Assembly (NCBI GenBank): GCA_027627705.1
Contig: CP091242.1
Location: forward strand, 2,688,290-2,752,289
DNA: 64,000 nucleotides
Direction: 5' to 3'
Source of the DNA: Hyphomonadaceae bacterium BL14
GTDB lineage: Bacteria > Pseudomonadota > Alphaproteobacteria > Caulobacterales > Maricaulaceae
The position numbers were made by a program, and so were the translations under genes. Shown here in pieces: positions 24,587 through 33,090 of the stretch (position 1 is its first letter; every line of letters begins with the position of its first letter). The notes beneath the pieces were generated by a model, which saw only the letters and a list, made by a program, of their open reading frames with translations, ran no database searches and was not told the origin of the DNA.

Positions 24587-25170
24587 GGCACTTGCCCCGC
24601 CTCAGTTTCCAGGATGGCTGGTGCCAGCAGCTGGATGCGGATCGTGCCATTGGCGCGCTGCCACTCCACCCCGGATGGCACCAACAGGTTCTCGTAGGTG
24701 GCGAGATTGTCAAACAGCGCCAGGAACTGCCCATTCCGGTCTTCCCCGGTCAGGCGGAGCTCGAAATACACCGCCTCGTCGCCCAGCGGCAACGGATCGG
24801 GACGGATTTCGACATTCACCCTTTCGAGACCCGAGGCGATGGCGAGGCGCGTGACCTCGCCCTGGAGTTGGGCCGAGACGATGCCGGGGGTGCGGCCCCG
24901 CCAGAATGCGGCCTGCGAGCGCTCCAGACTGCGGCTGATTTCTGCGGCCCGTTCAGCCCAGTTGCTCTCGGCCGCCAGTGCCCGATAGACGCGCAATTCA
25001 CGCTGCATCTGCTGGGCCTCCACACGCTGGGTGGCGACATGCTCTGACAGATTGGCAATAGCCACCACCAACAGCAAAGCAGCCAGCATGGCGAGGCCAA
25101 GCCGCGCGCGCGGGGTCAGCCGGGCGGACAGGCGGGCACCTTGATCACGGGCCTGGGCGATGAGGTTCAC
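24583..25170 (-). CDS. gspM: Type II secretion protein GspM-like
   Basis: A 195-residue bitopic inner-membrane protein: a short basic N-terminus, one helix (LAMLAALLLVVAIANL), then a periplasmic coiled-coil segment (VEAQQMQRELRVYRALAAES) and a ferredoxin-like domain, the GspM/PilO plan. It starts at a GTG at 25170 that overlaps the gspL stop (GTGA), and its stop overlaps gspC (ATGA). No catalytic role is expected. Confidence 0.8.
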   Translation of the reverse strand: MNLIAQARDQGARLSARLTPRARLGLAMLAALLLVVAIANLSEHVATQRVEAQQMQRELRVYRALAAESNWAERAAEISRSLERSQAAFWRGRTPGIVSAQLQGEVTRLAIASGLERVNVEIRPDPLPLGDEAVYFELRLTGEDRNGQFLALFDNLATYENLLVPSGVEWQRANGTIRIQLLAPAILETEAGQVP

Positions 25171-26216
25171 CGGTTCGCTCCCTCGACATCAGCCTCGACG
25201 CGCCAGAGATTCTGCTGGCCGAGCGGCGCAAAGCGCACCCGTGACAGGGCAGGGTGGCTTTCGAGAAGTTCGACCAAGGCCGCCGGGCTCAGCGCCTCGC
25301 TGGACTGCAAAACCATCTCCAGCCTTGCGTCGGTGATGTTGGCGCGTTCCAGCTGGGTTTCGGCATCTTCCGCGGCCTCGGCGAAGACGGCCAGTATCTC
25401 CATCGGATGAGGCTTGCGCAGGACGTCGCTGTAGGCAGCTATCTGGCTGGCACCATAGCGCGCCTGTGTGCGGGCCTCGACCACCTCTCCGGTCACATCC
25501 TGAAGCGAGGCCAGTTCGCTGTTGGCGCGGTAGATCGAGGCTTGCAGATTGAGCGATTCCCCGCCCAGAAACAGAACCGGTAGCCCGAGCAGCAAGATCG
25601 CGAGCGCGGCAATATCCTTGCGCGCCGGCCGCTGGACCAGCTCAAGAAGGCGATAGGCCGCTGGCTGGGACGGGTTCACCGCAGCGGCGCGCATGGGTAC
25701 AGGCACGTCTGTGGGATGCTCGCCTTTCAGGCCGCGTACAAAAGCCGTCCATTCGTGCGCCGCGGGCTGGTAGGGCCACCAGCGGCTGGCCAGAAGCTCT
25801 GAGTCATCCCAGAGCTGACCTTCGAACCCGTCCAGACAGGCGCGCAGAACCAGACCCTCGGCCGGGGCATGCAGCACGGTTTCCGGGATGGCGCGATACT
25901 CGCCGGTACCGACGGCGTCGAGCGTGGATTTCGACCAGCTCCAGACCCCGACCTGCGTCTTGCCCCAGACCAGATACATGTCGGCGTCGCGAAACGGGGT
26001 GCGAGCCTGCGCAGCCAGTTGGGCTGCCTTCACCGTGCGCGGCGAAATGGCGCCGGGCGGGCGGGTGACCAGTTCAAAATGCGTCAGCGCCCGGCTGATG
26101 ATAACCCGCTCGCCCCGAATGAAGCGGTCGACGGGGCGGCCACCCCGTTCGACGCGCGAGTCCGCGAATACAACGGACCTAACCGGGCTCAGGAAGGCGC
26201 CTGGACGTTTCAGCAT
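25167..26216 (-). CDS. gspL: Type II secretion protein GspL-like
   Basis: The 349-residue protein has a cytoplasmic actin-like region, a membrane helix (DIAALAILLLGLPVLFLGG, about residues 225-243) and a C-terminal periplasmic ferredoxin-like domain, as in GspL, which couples GspE to GspM. The sequence is diverged, so recognition rests on plan and position. The ATG at 26216 overlaps gspK by 38 bp; an ATG at 26234 is also possible. Confidence 0.68.
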   Translation of the reverse strand: MLKRPGAFLSPVRSVVFADSRVERGGRPVDRFIRGERVIISRALTHFELVTRPPGAISPRTVKAAQLAAQARTPFRDADMYLVWGKTQVGVWSWSKSTLDAVGTGEYRAIPETVLHAPAEGLVLRACLDGFEGQLWDDSELLASRWWPYQPAAHEWTAFVRGLKGEHPTDVPVPMRAAAVNPSQPAAYRLLELVQRPARKDIAALAILLLGLPVLFLGGESLNLQASIYRANSELASLQDVTGEVVEARTQARYGASQIAAYSDVLRKPHPMEILAVFAEAAEDAETQLERANITDARLEMVLQSSEALSPAALVELLESHPALSRVRFAPLGQQNLWRVEADVEGANR

Positions 26217-27237
26217 CGGGTACCTTGAGCGCATTGCGAACGTACTCTCCCCCAATACGGTATCTTGAGCGGATGACATAGGGTCTGGCGTCAGTCCCCG
26301 GCGTAAGCTCGAACGATGTGCGCCGGACCAGCACGCCATCCATGCCCTGCGTGATCAGGACGAACTGGTTCGACGGCGGGGAGGGCAGGTGGAACACATC
26401 CGTATGCACATCAAATTCCGGCCAGCCAATGGCACCAAAGCTCTCAATGATACCGTCCTCGCTTTCCCAGCCCTGGCGGCCAAGCACATCGGCCTGCCCG
26501 GCAAGCGCATCGAGCATGAAACGTGACACCACCCGGACATTCAGCTGGGAAGAAAACCGCGGCTCTGTGAGCAGCAGCAAGCGGCCCTCATCGGTGCAGA
26601 TCTCCAGCCCGGCGAGGACAGGCGGCACGCACGCCTCCAGCGGCGACGTGATGATGCGGTTGGGCGGCAGACCCTCTTGCGCGTACGCATCTGATTCCGC
26701 GCCCCCCACCCGCGTCAGGTCATCCTCGTCCTGAAAATCGCCCAGTTGCGCGTAGACCGTGCGGTGCAAGGAACGGTCTATCCCCAGCACATCAAAGCGT
26801 GCCTCAAGATATACTGGCTCGGTTCCTGTCAGGTTGAGAAAAGCCTGTTGATCAAGATAGCGTAGCACGACGGGCGCGTCGCCGAACAATACAGGGACGC
26901 CATTTGCCGGGACAAGGGAGGCGCGCTCCGGCTCCAGCGAGGGCAAGGACAGATCTCCGCCAGGACCGCGCACGGCGCCGACTTCCAGCCCCTCAAAGCC
27001 GGCCGGCGAAGTGAGGGCCAGGTAGAGAAAAGTTTGCTCGGCAGAATGGAAGGCCCGGTGCGTAGTTTCCCGGCCGATCATGTCGGCCATGCGCGCATTG
27101 CCGAGCCTGACTTGCGTGGAGGCGATAGCGGTGACCAGCGTGATGAGGACAATTGCGGCCAGGACAAGCGGAAAGACATAGCCCTCGCGCACCCCTGCGC
27201 GCCCGCTTGGCTGGCTGGCGATCGCGCGCGTCTTCAT
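26179..27237 (-). CDS. gspK: Minor pseudopilin GspK
   Basis: The 352-residue large minor pseudopilin has a leader ending REG|YVFPLVLAAIVLI. Residue +5 is Leu rather than Glu, as is normal for GspK, the tip pseudopilin. The long globular part (QAFLNLTGTEPV and later insert) is in the size range of the family. It overlaps gspJ by 4 bp (ATGA) and gspL by 38 bp. Confidence 0.85.
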   Translation of the reverse strand: MKTRAIASQPSGRAGVREGYVFPLVLAAIVLITLVTAIASTQVRLGNARMADMIGRETTHRAFHSAEQTFLYLALTSPAGFEGLEVGAVRGPGGDLSLPSLEPERASLVPANGVPVLFGDAPVVLRYLDQQAFLNLTGTEPVYLEARFDVLGIDRSLHRTVYAQLGDFQDEDDLTRVGGAESDAYAQEGLPPNRIITSPLEACVPPVLAGLEICTDEGRLLLLTEPRFSSQLNVRVVSRFMLDALAGQADVLGRQGWESEDGIIESFGAIGWPEFDVHTDVFHLPSPPSNQFVLITQGMDGVLVRRTSFELTPGTDARPYVIRSRYRIGGEYVRNALKVPDAETSRRLPEPG

Positions 27238-27974
27238 ATCTGCACCATGTCACTGGGCCGCGCCGGCGGGCACGCATTGGACGCGGGCGCCAGAATGAGT
27301 CCGTAAACCGGCTCGCCGGCGGCTTCCACGGTCAGGCGTATCGCGGCAGGCAGATAGGCGCAGAACGGATTGCGCCGCAAATCTGAAAGCCCGGGCGGGC
27401 CTGGCAATCCGGCGCTCACGCCTGGCTGTGTCAGTCCGGGGGTCATGCCAACGCCCCGCACGATGGGCCAGGTGTCCACCCACGCTCCGGTAAGGTCATC
27501 ACGGTATTCAAACCGCGCGGCATCGGCTGGCCAGCTTCTGACATGCCAGCTGGTGTCTTCATCAGCTTCGCCGGCAAGCTCACGGTAGATGAGGGTGATG
27601 GTGCCCGAGCTGTGCGCAAGTTCAGCCGTGTAACGGGCCGAGCCCGCACTCCCCGGGAGGGCCGAGCGTGTCGTATAGCCGCTGAAGGAGTTTTCATCGC
27701 CACTGAAGGCATACGGGGTGTCGACATGTTCGGCGCGCGACGCACCGATTGCGTCGCGCAGAGCCAAGAGGTCTATGCGCGCGCCCAACTCGCTGCTGAC
27801 AAACCGCTCGATCCGCACTGCGCCGGTGCCCGCCAGCCTGACAGCGTCCAGTACAAGGACGGCCACCAGGGCTGTAATTGCGAGGCAGACCAGGGCCTCC
27901 AGCAGGGTGAAGCCCTCTGTCAGGCGGATGTCCCGAGGCTGCGACCGTCCCTCCTGTTCCAGCACGCCTTGCAT
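27234..27974 (-). CDS. gspJ: Minor pseudopilin GspJ
   Basis: A 246-residue minor pseudopilin with LTEG|FTLLEALVCLAI: Gly21, Phe22 at +1 and Glu26 at +5. Its C-terminal region has the RFEYRDDLTGAW sheet motif of GspJ. The ATG at 27974 comes 1 bp after the stop of the upstream methyltransferase gene, which settles the start and implies translational coupling. Longer in-frame starts would lie inside that methyltransferase gene. Confidence 0.88.
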   Translation of the reverse strand: MQGVLEQEGRSQPRDIRLTEGFTLLEALVCLAITALVAVLVLDAVRLAGTGAVRIERFVSSELGARIDLLALRDAIGASRAEHVDTPYAFSGDENSFSGYTTRSALPGSAGSARYTAELAHSSGTITLIYRELAGEADEDTSWHVRSWPADAARFEYRDDLTGAWVDTWPIVRGVGMTPGLTQPGVSAGLPGPPGLSDLRRNPFCAYLPAAIRLTVEAAGEPVYGLILAPASNACPPARPSDMVQI

Positions 27975-27975
27975 C

Positions 27976-28662
27976 CTACTGCCTGCGGAAAACCGCCATT
28001 TTTTGGTTGCGAGGATGATCCCAGTCGCCCATCCACTCGATCCGCCATCCTGACCTCGCCGCTGCAATGAGGTCGCGGGCGCGGTAATGGTAGGGGTCCT
28101 GATCGGGATGGGTGATCATGCCGCCGCGCTCATGGAGCAAAGGCTGGTCAAAATCATGCCAGGGCGGGCAGTCGAAATAAGTCGCAAAAAACAGGCCGCC
28201 CGGCTTCATTCGGCTCCGGATTTTCGTCAGGCATTGCTGCAGGTAACGCACCGGCAAATGGCTGAAGACCGACTGGGCGATGGCGTAGTCGAAGCGGACC
28301 CCGAATTGCTGGATGCCGAAATCATCTGAAACCTGCAGGTTGGCGGTCGGGAAGCGGGTATCCAGGCCGCGCTGAACAATTTCCCGCTCATAACCTGCAG
28401 TCATTATTTCGTTTGAAATATCAATACCATAGTAATTCCCCGGATTGAGATACTCAATAAATTTCACACCGCCGCGGAACGACCCGCACCCGATATCGAC
28501 CAGGGTGTGGCCGGGCATCAGCCCGCAGCGTGTCAGAAAATCGAGTTGCAGCAGTCCGAGCACGTCCCACATGCCGCCGATGATTGACCGGTGCCCGTCA
28601 TCACTGCCGGACAGGGCCAGTTCAACAAACGCCTTGTCATAATAGAAGGATGCTTCGGACAT
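27976..28662 (-). CDS. SAM-dependent methyltransferase, first gene of the minus-strand secretion operon
   Basis: The 228-residue methyltransferase has motif I TLVDIGCGSFRGG, then NYYGIDISNE (motif II), a FDYAIAQSVFSHLP loop and KPGGLFFATYF. It is a relative of the protein at 19126-19917, sharing the GCGSxRxG and YYGID pattern. Its start at 28662 is set by MSEASFYYDKAF; earlier starts would add a low-complexity Arg/Ala stretch. It precedes gspJ by 1 bp, so it is co-expressed with the secretion genes. Its substrate is unknown. Confidence 0.75.
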   Translation of the reverse strand: MSEASFYYDKAFVELALSGSDDGHRSIIGGMWDVLGLLQLDFLTRCGLMPGHTLVDIGCGSFRGGVKFIEYLNPGNYYGIDISNEIMTAGYEREIVQRGLDTRFPTANLQVSDDFGIQQFGVRFDYAIAQSVFSHLPVRYLQQCLTKIRSRMKPGGLFFATYFDCPPWHDFDQPLLHERGGMITHPDQDPYHYRARDLIAAARSGWRIEWMGDWDHPRNQKMAVFRRQ

Positions 28663-28976
28663 GAATCCATTTTTCTGCAAGTGGCCGTGCCGGGGCACCT
28701 CAACACGGCGTATCTTAATTAGCTGCGGGGGTCGTGTTAAGGCCGTTGGGTGTGCGCCGGTTTGGTTGTCACGGGCATCCGGCGCGCGGGCCGCACCTGT
28801 CGCCGTCCGGCATGACCGGGTCAGAGCCCGACACCAGCCGGGGGCCCAACGGGTCCCGGACCAACCGCCTCGTGTCATGAACTGAAATGTTTTGTCGACG
28901 TGCACGCTCTGGCACCGGGCGTGCAGGGCTGACTATAACCGGTCCGGGTCCGGACTGCGTTGGGAGGCGAATTTCG
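28663..28976. other. 314 bp divergent intergenic region (methyltransferase / glmS)
   Basis: No gene is supported. It should hold promoters for the secretion operon and for glmS. On the plus side TATAAC (28934-28939), a TGGCAC...GTGCA stretch (28910-28925) and an inverted repeat TGCACGC/GCGTGCA (28901-28907 and 28919-28925) are seen close to glmS. A GGGAGG site precedes the glmS ATG. No glmS ribozyme or other riboswitch is seen. Confidence 0.4.
28910..28925 (+). promoter_or_regulatory. Possible sigma54-type promoter upstream of glmS
   Basis: TGGCACCGGGCGTGCA keeps the GG (-24) and GC (-12) dinucleotides at 10 bp spacing and the TGGCAC block, with one mismatch in the TTGCA part. It is followed by TATAAC (28934), which could instead be a sigma70 minus-10. 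An inverted repeat overlaps it. A chance match is possible. Confidence 0.25.
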
Positions 28977-30803
28977 ATGTGTGGCATTGTCGGTGTGTCG
29001 GGGCGGACGGATGCCGCAGACGTTCTGGTGGAGGGTCTGCGCCGGCTGGAGTATCGCGGTTATGATTCGGCCGGTGTATGTGTGGCCGGACCGGACGGCG
29101 TCCTGGCTGTCGAGCGTGCCGCCGGCAAGGTGGCCGCATTGTGCGACACGCTGACCGCGCGTGGCGGACTGACAGGCCTCAGCGGCATCGCCCACACGCG
29201 CTGGGCCACCCACGGCGCGGCGGAAGTGCGTAACGCCCACCCCCACCGTGCCGGACGGGTCGCACTGGTCCATAACGGCATTATCGAGAACCATGCCGTG
29301 CTCAAGGCCGAGCTGGCCGCGCAAGGCCGGGTGTTTCTCTCCGACACCGATTCAGAGGTCGTCGCCCATTTGTTCGACGCCGCGCTGGACGCCCATGACG
29401 ATGCCCACATGGCCTGGCGCACGGTGGTCGAGCGGCTGCAGGGTGCCTTCGCGCTCGCCGCAGTCAGCGAAACCGCGCCGGACCTCGTGTTTGGCGCGCG
29501 CAAGGCCGCGCCCTTGCTGGCCGCACTGGGGCCGGCGGCGGGCTATGTTGCCTCGGATGCCATGGCGCTGCCTGAAGATGCGGCCACGCTGATCTACCTC
29601 GAGGACGGCGACACGGTCGTGGTGGGGCCGGGCACGGTGGATGTGCGTGACGCCGGGGGCCGGCCCGCCCAGCGCAAGCAGGCCGCCGGCCCCGGTGCAT
29701 TCGGGCGCGTGGACAAGGGTCCGTTCCGCCACTTCATGGAAAAGGAAATCCATGAACAGCCCGAAGTCGTGGGCCGCACGGTCGCGGCGTATGTGAATCT
29801 CGCCGACGGTACAGTGAACCTGCCCGCCGCGGTGAATTTCAAAGCGATGAACCGGCTGCTGATCGTGGCGTGCGGCACCGCGGCCTATGCGGGCATGGTG
29901 GCGCGCTACTGGTTCGAGAGCCTCGCCGGGCTTGCCACTGAAGTCGATATCGCCTCGGAGTTCCGCTATCGCGACCCGGCGTTTTCGCCTGGCGATGCGG
30001 CCTTGTTCATTTCCCAGTCGGGCGAGACCGCCGACACGCTTGAAGCGCTGCGCCTGTGCAAGGCGGCGGGTATGGTCACCATCGCCCTGACCAATACCGC
30101 CCATTCCACCATGGCGCGCGAGGCCGATATCGTGCTGCCGACCCTGGCCGGGCCGGAGATCGGCGTGGCCTCCACCAAGGCCTTCACCTGTCAGCTTGCG
30201 GCGCTGGCGGCGCTCTCGGTGGCAGCGGGCACCCAGCGCGGCCGCATGGATCCGCCTGCGGTTCAGGCCGCTATCGCCGACCTGTCTGCGGCGCCGCGCC
30301 TGATGGGCGAGGCGTTGAGCCTGCGCCAGAGCGTGGACACGCTCGCGCTGGATCTGGCGCGCAGCGCGATTGTTCTGTTTCTGGGCCGCAACACGCTCTT
30401 CCCGCTGGCGCTGGAAGGCGCGCTGAAGCTCAAGGAAATCAGCTATATCCATGCCGAAGGCTATGCCGCCGGCGAGCTCAAGCATGGGCCGATCGCCCTG
30501 ATCGAGGAGGGGGTGGCAGTGATCGTGCTGGCACCGATGGACGCGTTGTTTGACAAGACCCGTTCCTCCATCGAGCAGGTGCGCGCGCGCGGCGCGCGGG
30601 TGATCGCGGTGACCGATCCGGCGGGTGCCCAAGAACTGGCAGACCAGGGCGCGCTGACCCTGGTGACGCCGGCTGCAGGCCGCTTGGCCGCGCCCATTGT
30701 GATGGCGGTGGCTGTCCAGCTGATCGCCTATCTGACGGCGGTGCACAAAGGCACCGACGTGGACCAGCCGCGCAATCTCGCGAAGTCGGTGACTGTCGAA
30801 TAG
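28977..30803 (+). CDS. glmS: Glutamine-fructose-6-phosphate aminotransferase
   Basis: The 608-residue enzyme makes glucosamine 6-phosphate, the entry to UDP-GlcNAc for peptidoglycan and lipid A. The Cys2 nucleophile in MCGIVGV follows the start. The glutaminase domain continues with RLEYRGYDSAG and HTRWATHG. The two SIS isomerase domains carry ISQSGETADT and the ELKHGPIALIEEG helix. The ATG at 28977 follows a GGGAGG site at 9 bp, and Cys2 requires this start. It is divergent from the secretion operon and precedes a DegT aminotransferase gene by 84 bp. Confidence 0.98.
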   Translation: MCGIVGVSGRTDAADVLVEGLRRLEYRGYDSAGVCVAGPDGVLAVERAAGKVAALCDTLTARGGLTGLSGIAHTRWATHGAAEVRNAHPHRAGRVALVHNGIIENHAVLKAELAAQGRVFLSDTDSEVVAHLFDAALDAHDDAHMAWRTVVERLQGAFALAAVSETAPDLVFGARKAAPLLAALGPAAGYVASDAMALPEDAATLIYLEDGDTVVVGPGTVDVRDAGGRPAQRKQAAGPGAFGRVDKGPFRHFMEKEIHEQPEVVGRTVAAYVNLADGTVNLPAAVNFKAMNRLLIVACGTAAYAGMVARYWFESLAGLATEVDIASEFRYRDPAFSPGDAALFISQSGETADTLEALRLCKAAGMVTIALTNTAHSTMAREADIVLPTLAGPEIGVASTKAFTCQLAALAALSVAAGTQRGRMDPPAVQAAIADLSAAPRLMGEALSLRQSVDTLALDLARSAIVLFLGRNTLFPLALEGALKLKEISYIHAEGYAAGELKHGPIALIEEGVAVIVLAPMDALFDKTRSSIEQVRARGARVIAVTDPAGAQELADQGALTLVTPAAGRLAAPIVMAVAVQLIAYLTAVHKGTDVDQPRNLAKSVTVE

Positions 30804-30887
30804 GGCAATGAAACGTGACTTAAGCGCGCGCGCGGGCCCGGCTATACGCCGCACCATGCCCCGCCTTGCAACAGGATGACGCCCCGC

Positions 30888-32003
30888 ATGATTTCCTTCA
30901 TTGATCTGGCCGCCCAGCGCGCCCGCATCCAGGACCGGCTCGACGCTGCTATCGCCAAGGTGATCGAGGAGGGCAAATACATTCTCGGGCCCGAGGTCAC
31001 GGAACTGGAATCCCGGCTCAAGGTGTTTGGCGAGACGCGCCACGCGCTGACCTGCGCCAATGGCACCGATGCGATCCTGTTGCCGTTGATGGCGTGGAAG
31101 ATCGGCAAGGGCGATGCGGTGTTCGTACCGAGCTTCACCTTCGCCTCCACCGCTGAAGTTGTGGCGCTTGTGGGCGGCACGGCCGTGTTCGTCGATATTG
31201 ATCCGGACACGTACTGCATGGATCCGGCGAGCCTGGAGCGTGCGATTGACTGGGCCAAGCGCGAAGGCGGGCTGACGCCGCGCGTGGTGATTGCTGTGGA
31301 TCTGTTCGGCCAGCCGGCGGACTATCCTGCGCTCAGCGCGATCGCCAGCGCCCATGGGCTGAAGCTGATCTCCGACAGCGCGCAAGGCTTTGGGTGCACG
31401 CTCAATGGCTATCACCCGGCGCGCTGGGCGGATGTGGCGACCATCAGTTTCTACCCGGCCAAGCCACTGGGCTGCTATGGCGATGGCGGGGCCGTGGTGA
31501 CCAATGATGATGCGCTGGCGGCGCTGTTCGCCTCCCTGCGCAATCACGGACAGGGTGCCGAGCGCTATGCCTATGACCGCATTGGCCTGAACTCGCGCCT
31601 GGACACGATCCAGGCCGCGATCCTTCTGGAGAAGCTGGACATTTTCACCGACGAGATCATTCAGCGCAACGCTGCCGCCGACGCCTATGCTGCAGCGCTG
31701 TCCGATGTGGTGAAGGTGCCGGTGGTGATCGAGGGCGGAGTGTCGACCTGGGCGCAGTACACGATCGAGGTCGATGACCGTGAGGCGTTCCGCGCGGCAT
31801 TGGCTGAAAAAGGCGTGCCCACGGCGGTGTATTATCCCGTGCCGATGCACGTGCAGGAACCTTATCAGCACTTCGCGCTGGCACCAGGCGGTCTGCCCGC
31901 GACCGAGCGGGCCATGGCGCGCGTGGTATCCCTGCCTATGGACGCCTATCTGGCCGGAGAGCGTCAGGAGCAGGTGATCCGGGCCGTGCGCGCCAGCGTG
32001 TAA
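30888..32003 (+). CDS. DegT/DnrJ/EryC1/StrS aminotransferase
   Basis: A 371-residue PLP-dependent sugar aminotransferase (fold type I). It begins MISFIDLAAQ, and has the cofactor-site motif GTDAILLPL, the SFTFASTAE loop, DSAQGFG and the Lys-containing SFYPAKPLGCYGDGG that binds PLP. The pattern resembles WbpE-type enzymes that aminate UDP-3-keto sugars. The ATG at 30888 was chosen because AGGA sits 11 bp before it; an ATG at 30876 directly abuts the same AGGA. It likely supplies an amino sugar for surface polysaccharide; the exact substrate is unknown. Confidence 0.85.
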   Translation: MISFIDLAAQRARIQDRLDAAIAKVIEEGKYILGPEVTELESRLKVFGETRHALTCANGTDAILLPLMAWKIGKGDAVFVPSFTFASTAEVVALVGGTAVFVDIDPDTYCMDPASLERAIDWAKREGGLTPRVVIAVDLFGQPADYPALSAIASAHGLKLISDSAQGFGCTLNGYHPARWADVATISFYPAKPLGCYGDGGAVVTNDDALAALFASLRNHGQGAERYAYDRIGLNSRLDTIQAAILLEKLDIFTDEIIQRNAAADAYAAALSDVVKVPVVIEGGVSTWAQYTIEVDDREAFRAALAEKGVPTAVYYPVPMHVQEPYQHFALAPGGLPATERAMARVVSLPMDAYLAGERQEQVIRAVRASV

Positions 32004-32079
32004 AGCGCCATCTCGCCAGATGGCCAGCAAGCCGTTACAAACAGGGCTGATTTGACCTCTCGCAACGCGGAGCGGCCCG

Positions 32080-33090
32080 GTGCGTCATCTGCAGGCCAGC
32101 ATCATCACCCGGCGCCTGAAACGGCCCTTTGTCATCGCCACCGGCGCGCGCACCGAGCAGGCCTCCGTGTCCGTTACCATCAGCCAGGGCTCGGATGTGG
32201 GCAATGGCGAGGCGGTGGGGGTCAGCTATCGCGCAGAGACCGCCCAGACCATGCTCTGGGAGATCGAAGCGGTGCGCAGCGCCATCGAGGCGGGTGCTGA
32301 CCGCATGCGCCTCATGAGCCTCCTGCCGCCCGGCGGTGCGCGCGCGGCTCTGGATGCAGCGCTGTGGGATCTGGAAGCGCGCCGGGCCGACACCACCGTC
32401 GCCGCGCTGTGCGGGCTGACGGAGCCAGTCGGCGCGGTCGCCACTGCATTCACAATCTCTCTGGACACGCCCGGCGGCATGGAAGCGCAGGCGCGCGACG
32501 CCGCGCACCGCCCGGTGCTGAAGGTGAAACTCGGCCGGCGTGACGGGCTGGACGGTGCGCGCGCCGCTGCCGTGCGCCGGGGCGCGCCGGATGCGGTGCT
32601 GATCGCCGACGCCAATTGCGGCTGGACGCGCGAGGACCTGCCCCACCATGCCTATGAGCTGGCGGCGCTGGATTTCAAATTGCTCGAACAGCCCCTGCCG
32701 CCTGATCAGGATCATCAGCTGGATGATTTCCGCTCGCCTTTGCCTTTGTGCGGGGATGAAAGCTGTCAGTCCATGGCCGAGCTCGACACGGCTGCGCGGC
32801 GCTATGACATCATCAATATCAAGCTGGACAAGTGCGGCGGGCTTACCCATGCGCTGGAAATGCGCGCCCGGCTGCGCGCGTTGGGAAAGGGCGTGTTTGT
32901 GGGCTGCATGATCTGCGGGGTGCGCGCGATCGCGCCCGCGCTGATTCTGGCCCGGGACGCCGATTTCGTGGATGTGGACGGGCCGGTCTGGCTGGCTGAG
33001 GACATCGCCCCGATGGAGCTGGATGATCAGGGCCGGCTGTCGCCTGTGCCCGCCGGCGTATGGGGCGGCATGGGAGAGAGTGTGTCATGA
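32080..33090 (+). CDS. dgcA: N-acetyl-D-glutamate racemase, enolase superfamily (GTG start)
   Basis: The 336-residue member of the enolase superfamily (mandelate racemase / dipeptide epimerase branch) has VLKVKLG with the first catalytic Lys, DANCGWTRED and EQPLPP metal-ligand regions, GDESCQ, and NIKLDKCGGL with the second catalytic Lys. Paired with dgcN it should racemise N-acetyl-D-glutamate in D-glutamate catabolism; alone it would look like an L-Ala-D/L-Glu epimerase. The GTG start at 32080 follows GGAG at 7 bp. Its stop overlaps dgcN by 4 bp. Confidence 0.85.
   Translation: MRHLQASIITRRLKRPFVIATGARTEQASVSVTISQGSDVGNGEAVGVSYRAETAQTMLWEIEAVRSAIEAGADRMRLMSLLPPGGARAALDAALWDLEARRADTTVAALCGLTEPVGAVATAFTISLDTPGGMEAQARDAAHRPVLKVKLGRRDGLDGARAAAVRRGAPDAVLIADANCGWTREDLPHHAYELAALDFKLLEQPLPPDQDHQLDDFRSPLPLCGDESCQSMAELDTAARRYDIINIKLDKCGGLTHALEMRARLRALGKGVFVGCMICGVRAIAPALILARDADFVDVDGPVWLAEDIAPMELDDQGRLSPVPAGVWGGMGESVS

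Noticed and set aside
15850..28662. Type IV pilus rather than type II secretion
   Set aside because: GspK, GspL/M, GspG with its PWGNPY motif and a secretin with the GspD plan support type II; no pilT, pilM or pilQ-type set is present.
28663..28976. glmS ribozyme
   Set aside because: No core motif is visible; such ribozymes are known mainly from Gram-positive bacteria.
29352..32030. 892-codon minus-strand open frame opposite glmS and the DegT aminotransferase
   Set aside because: Antisense to genes with complete catalytic motifs; sequence is low-complexity His/Arg/Gln-rich.
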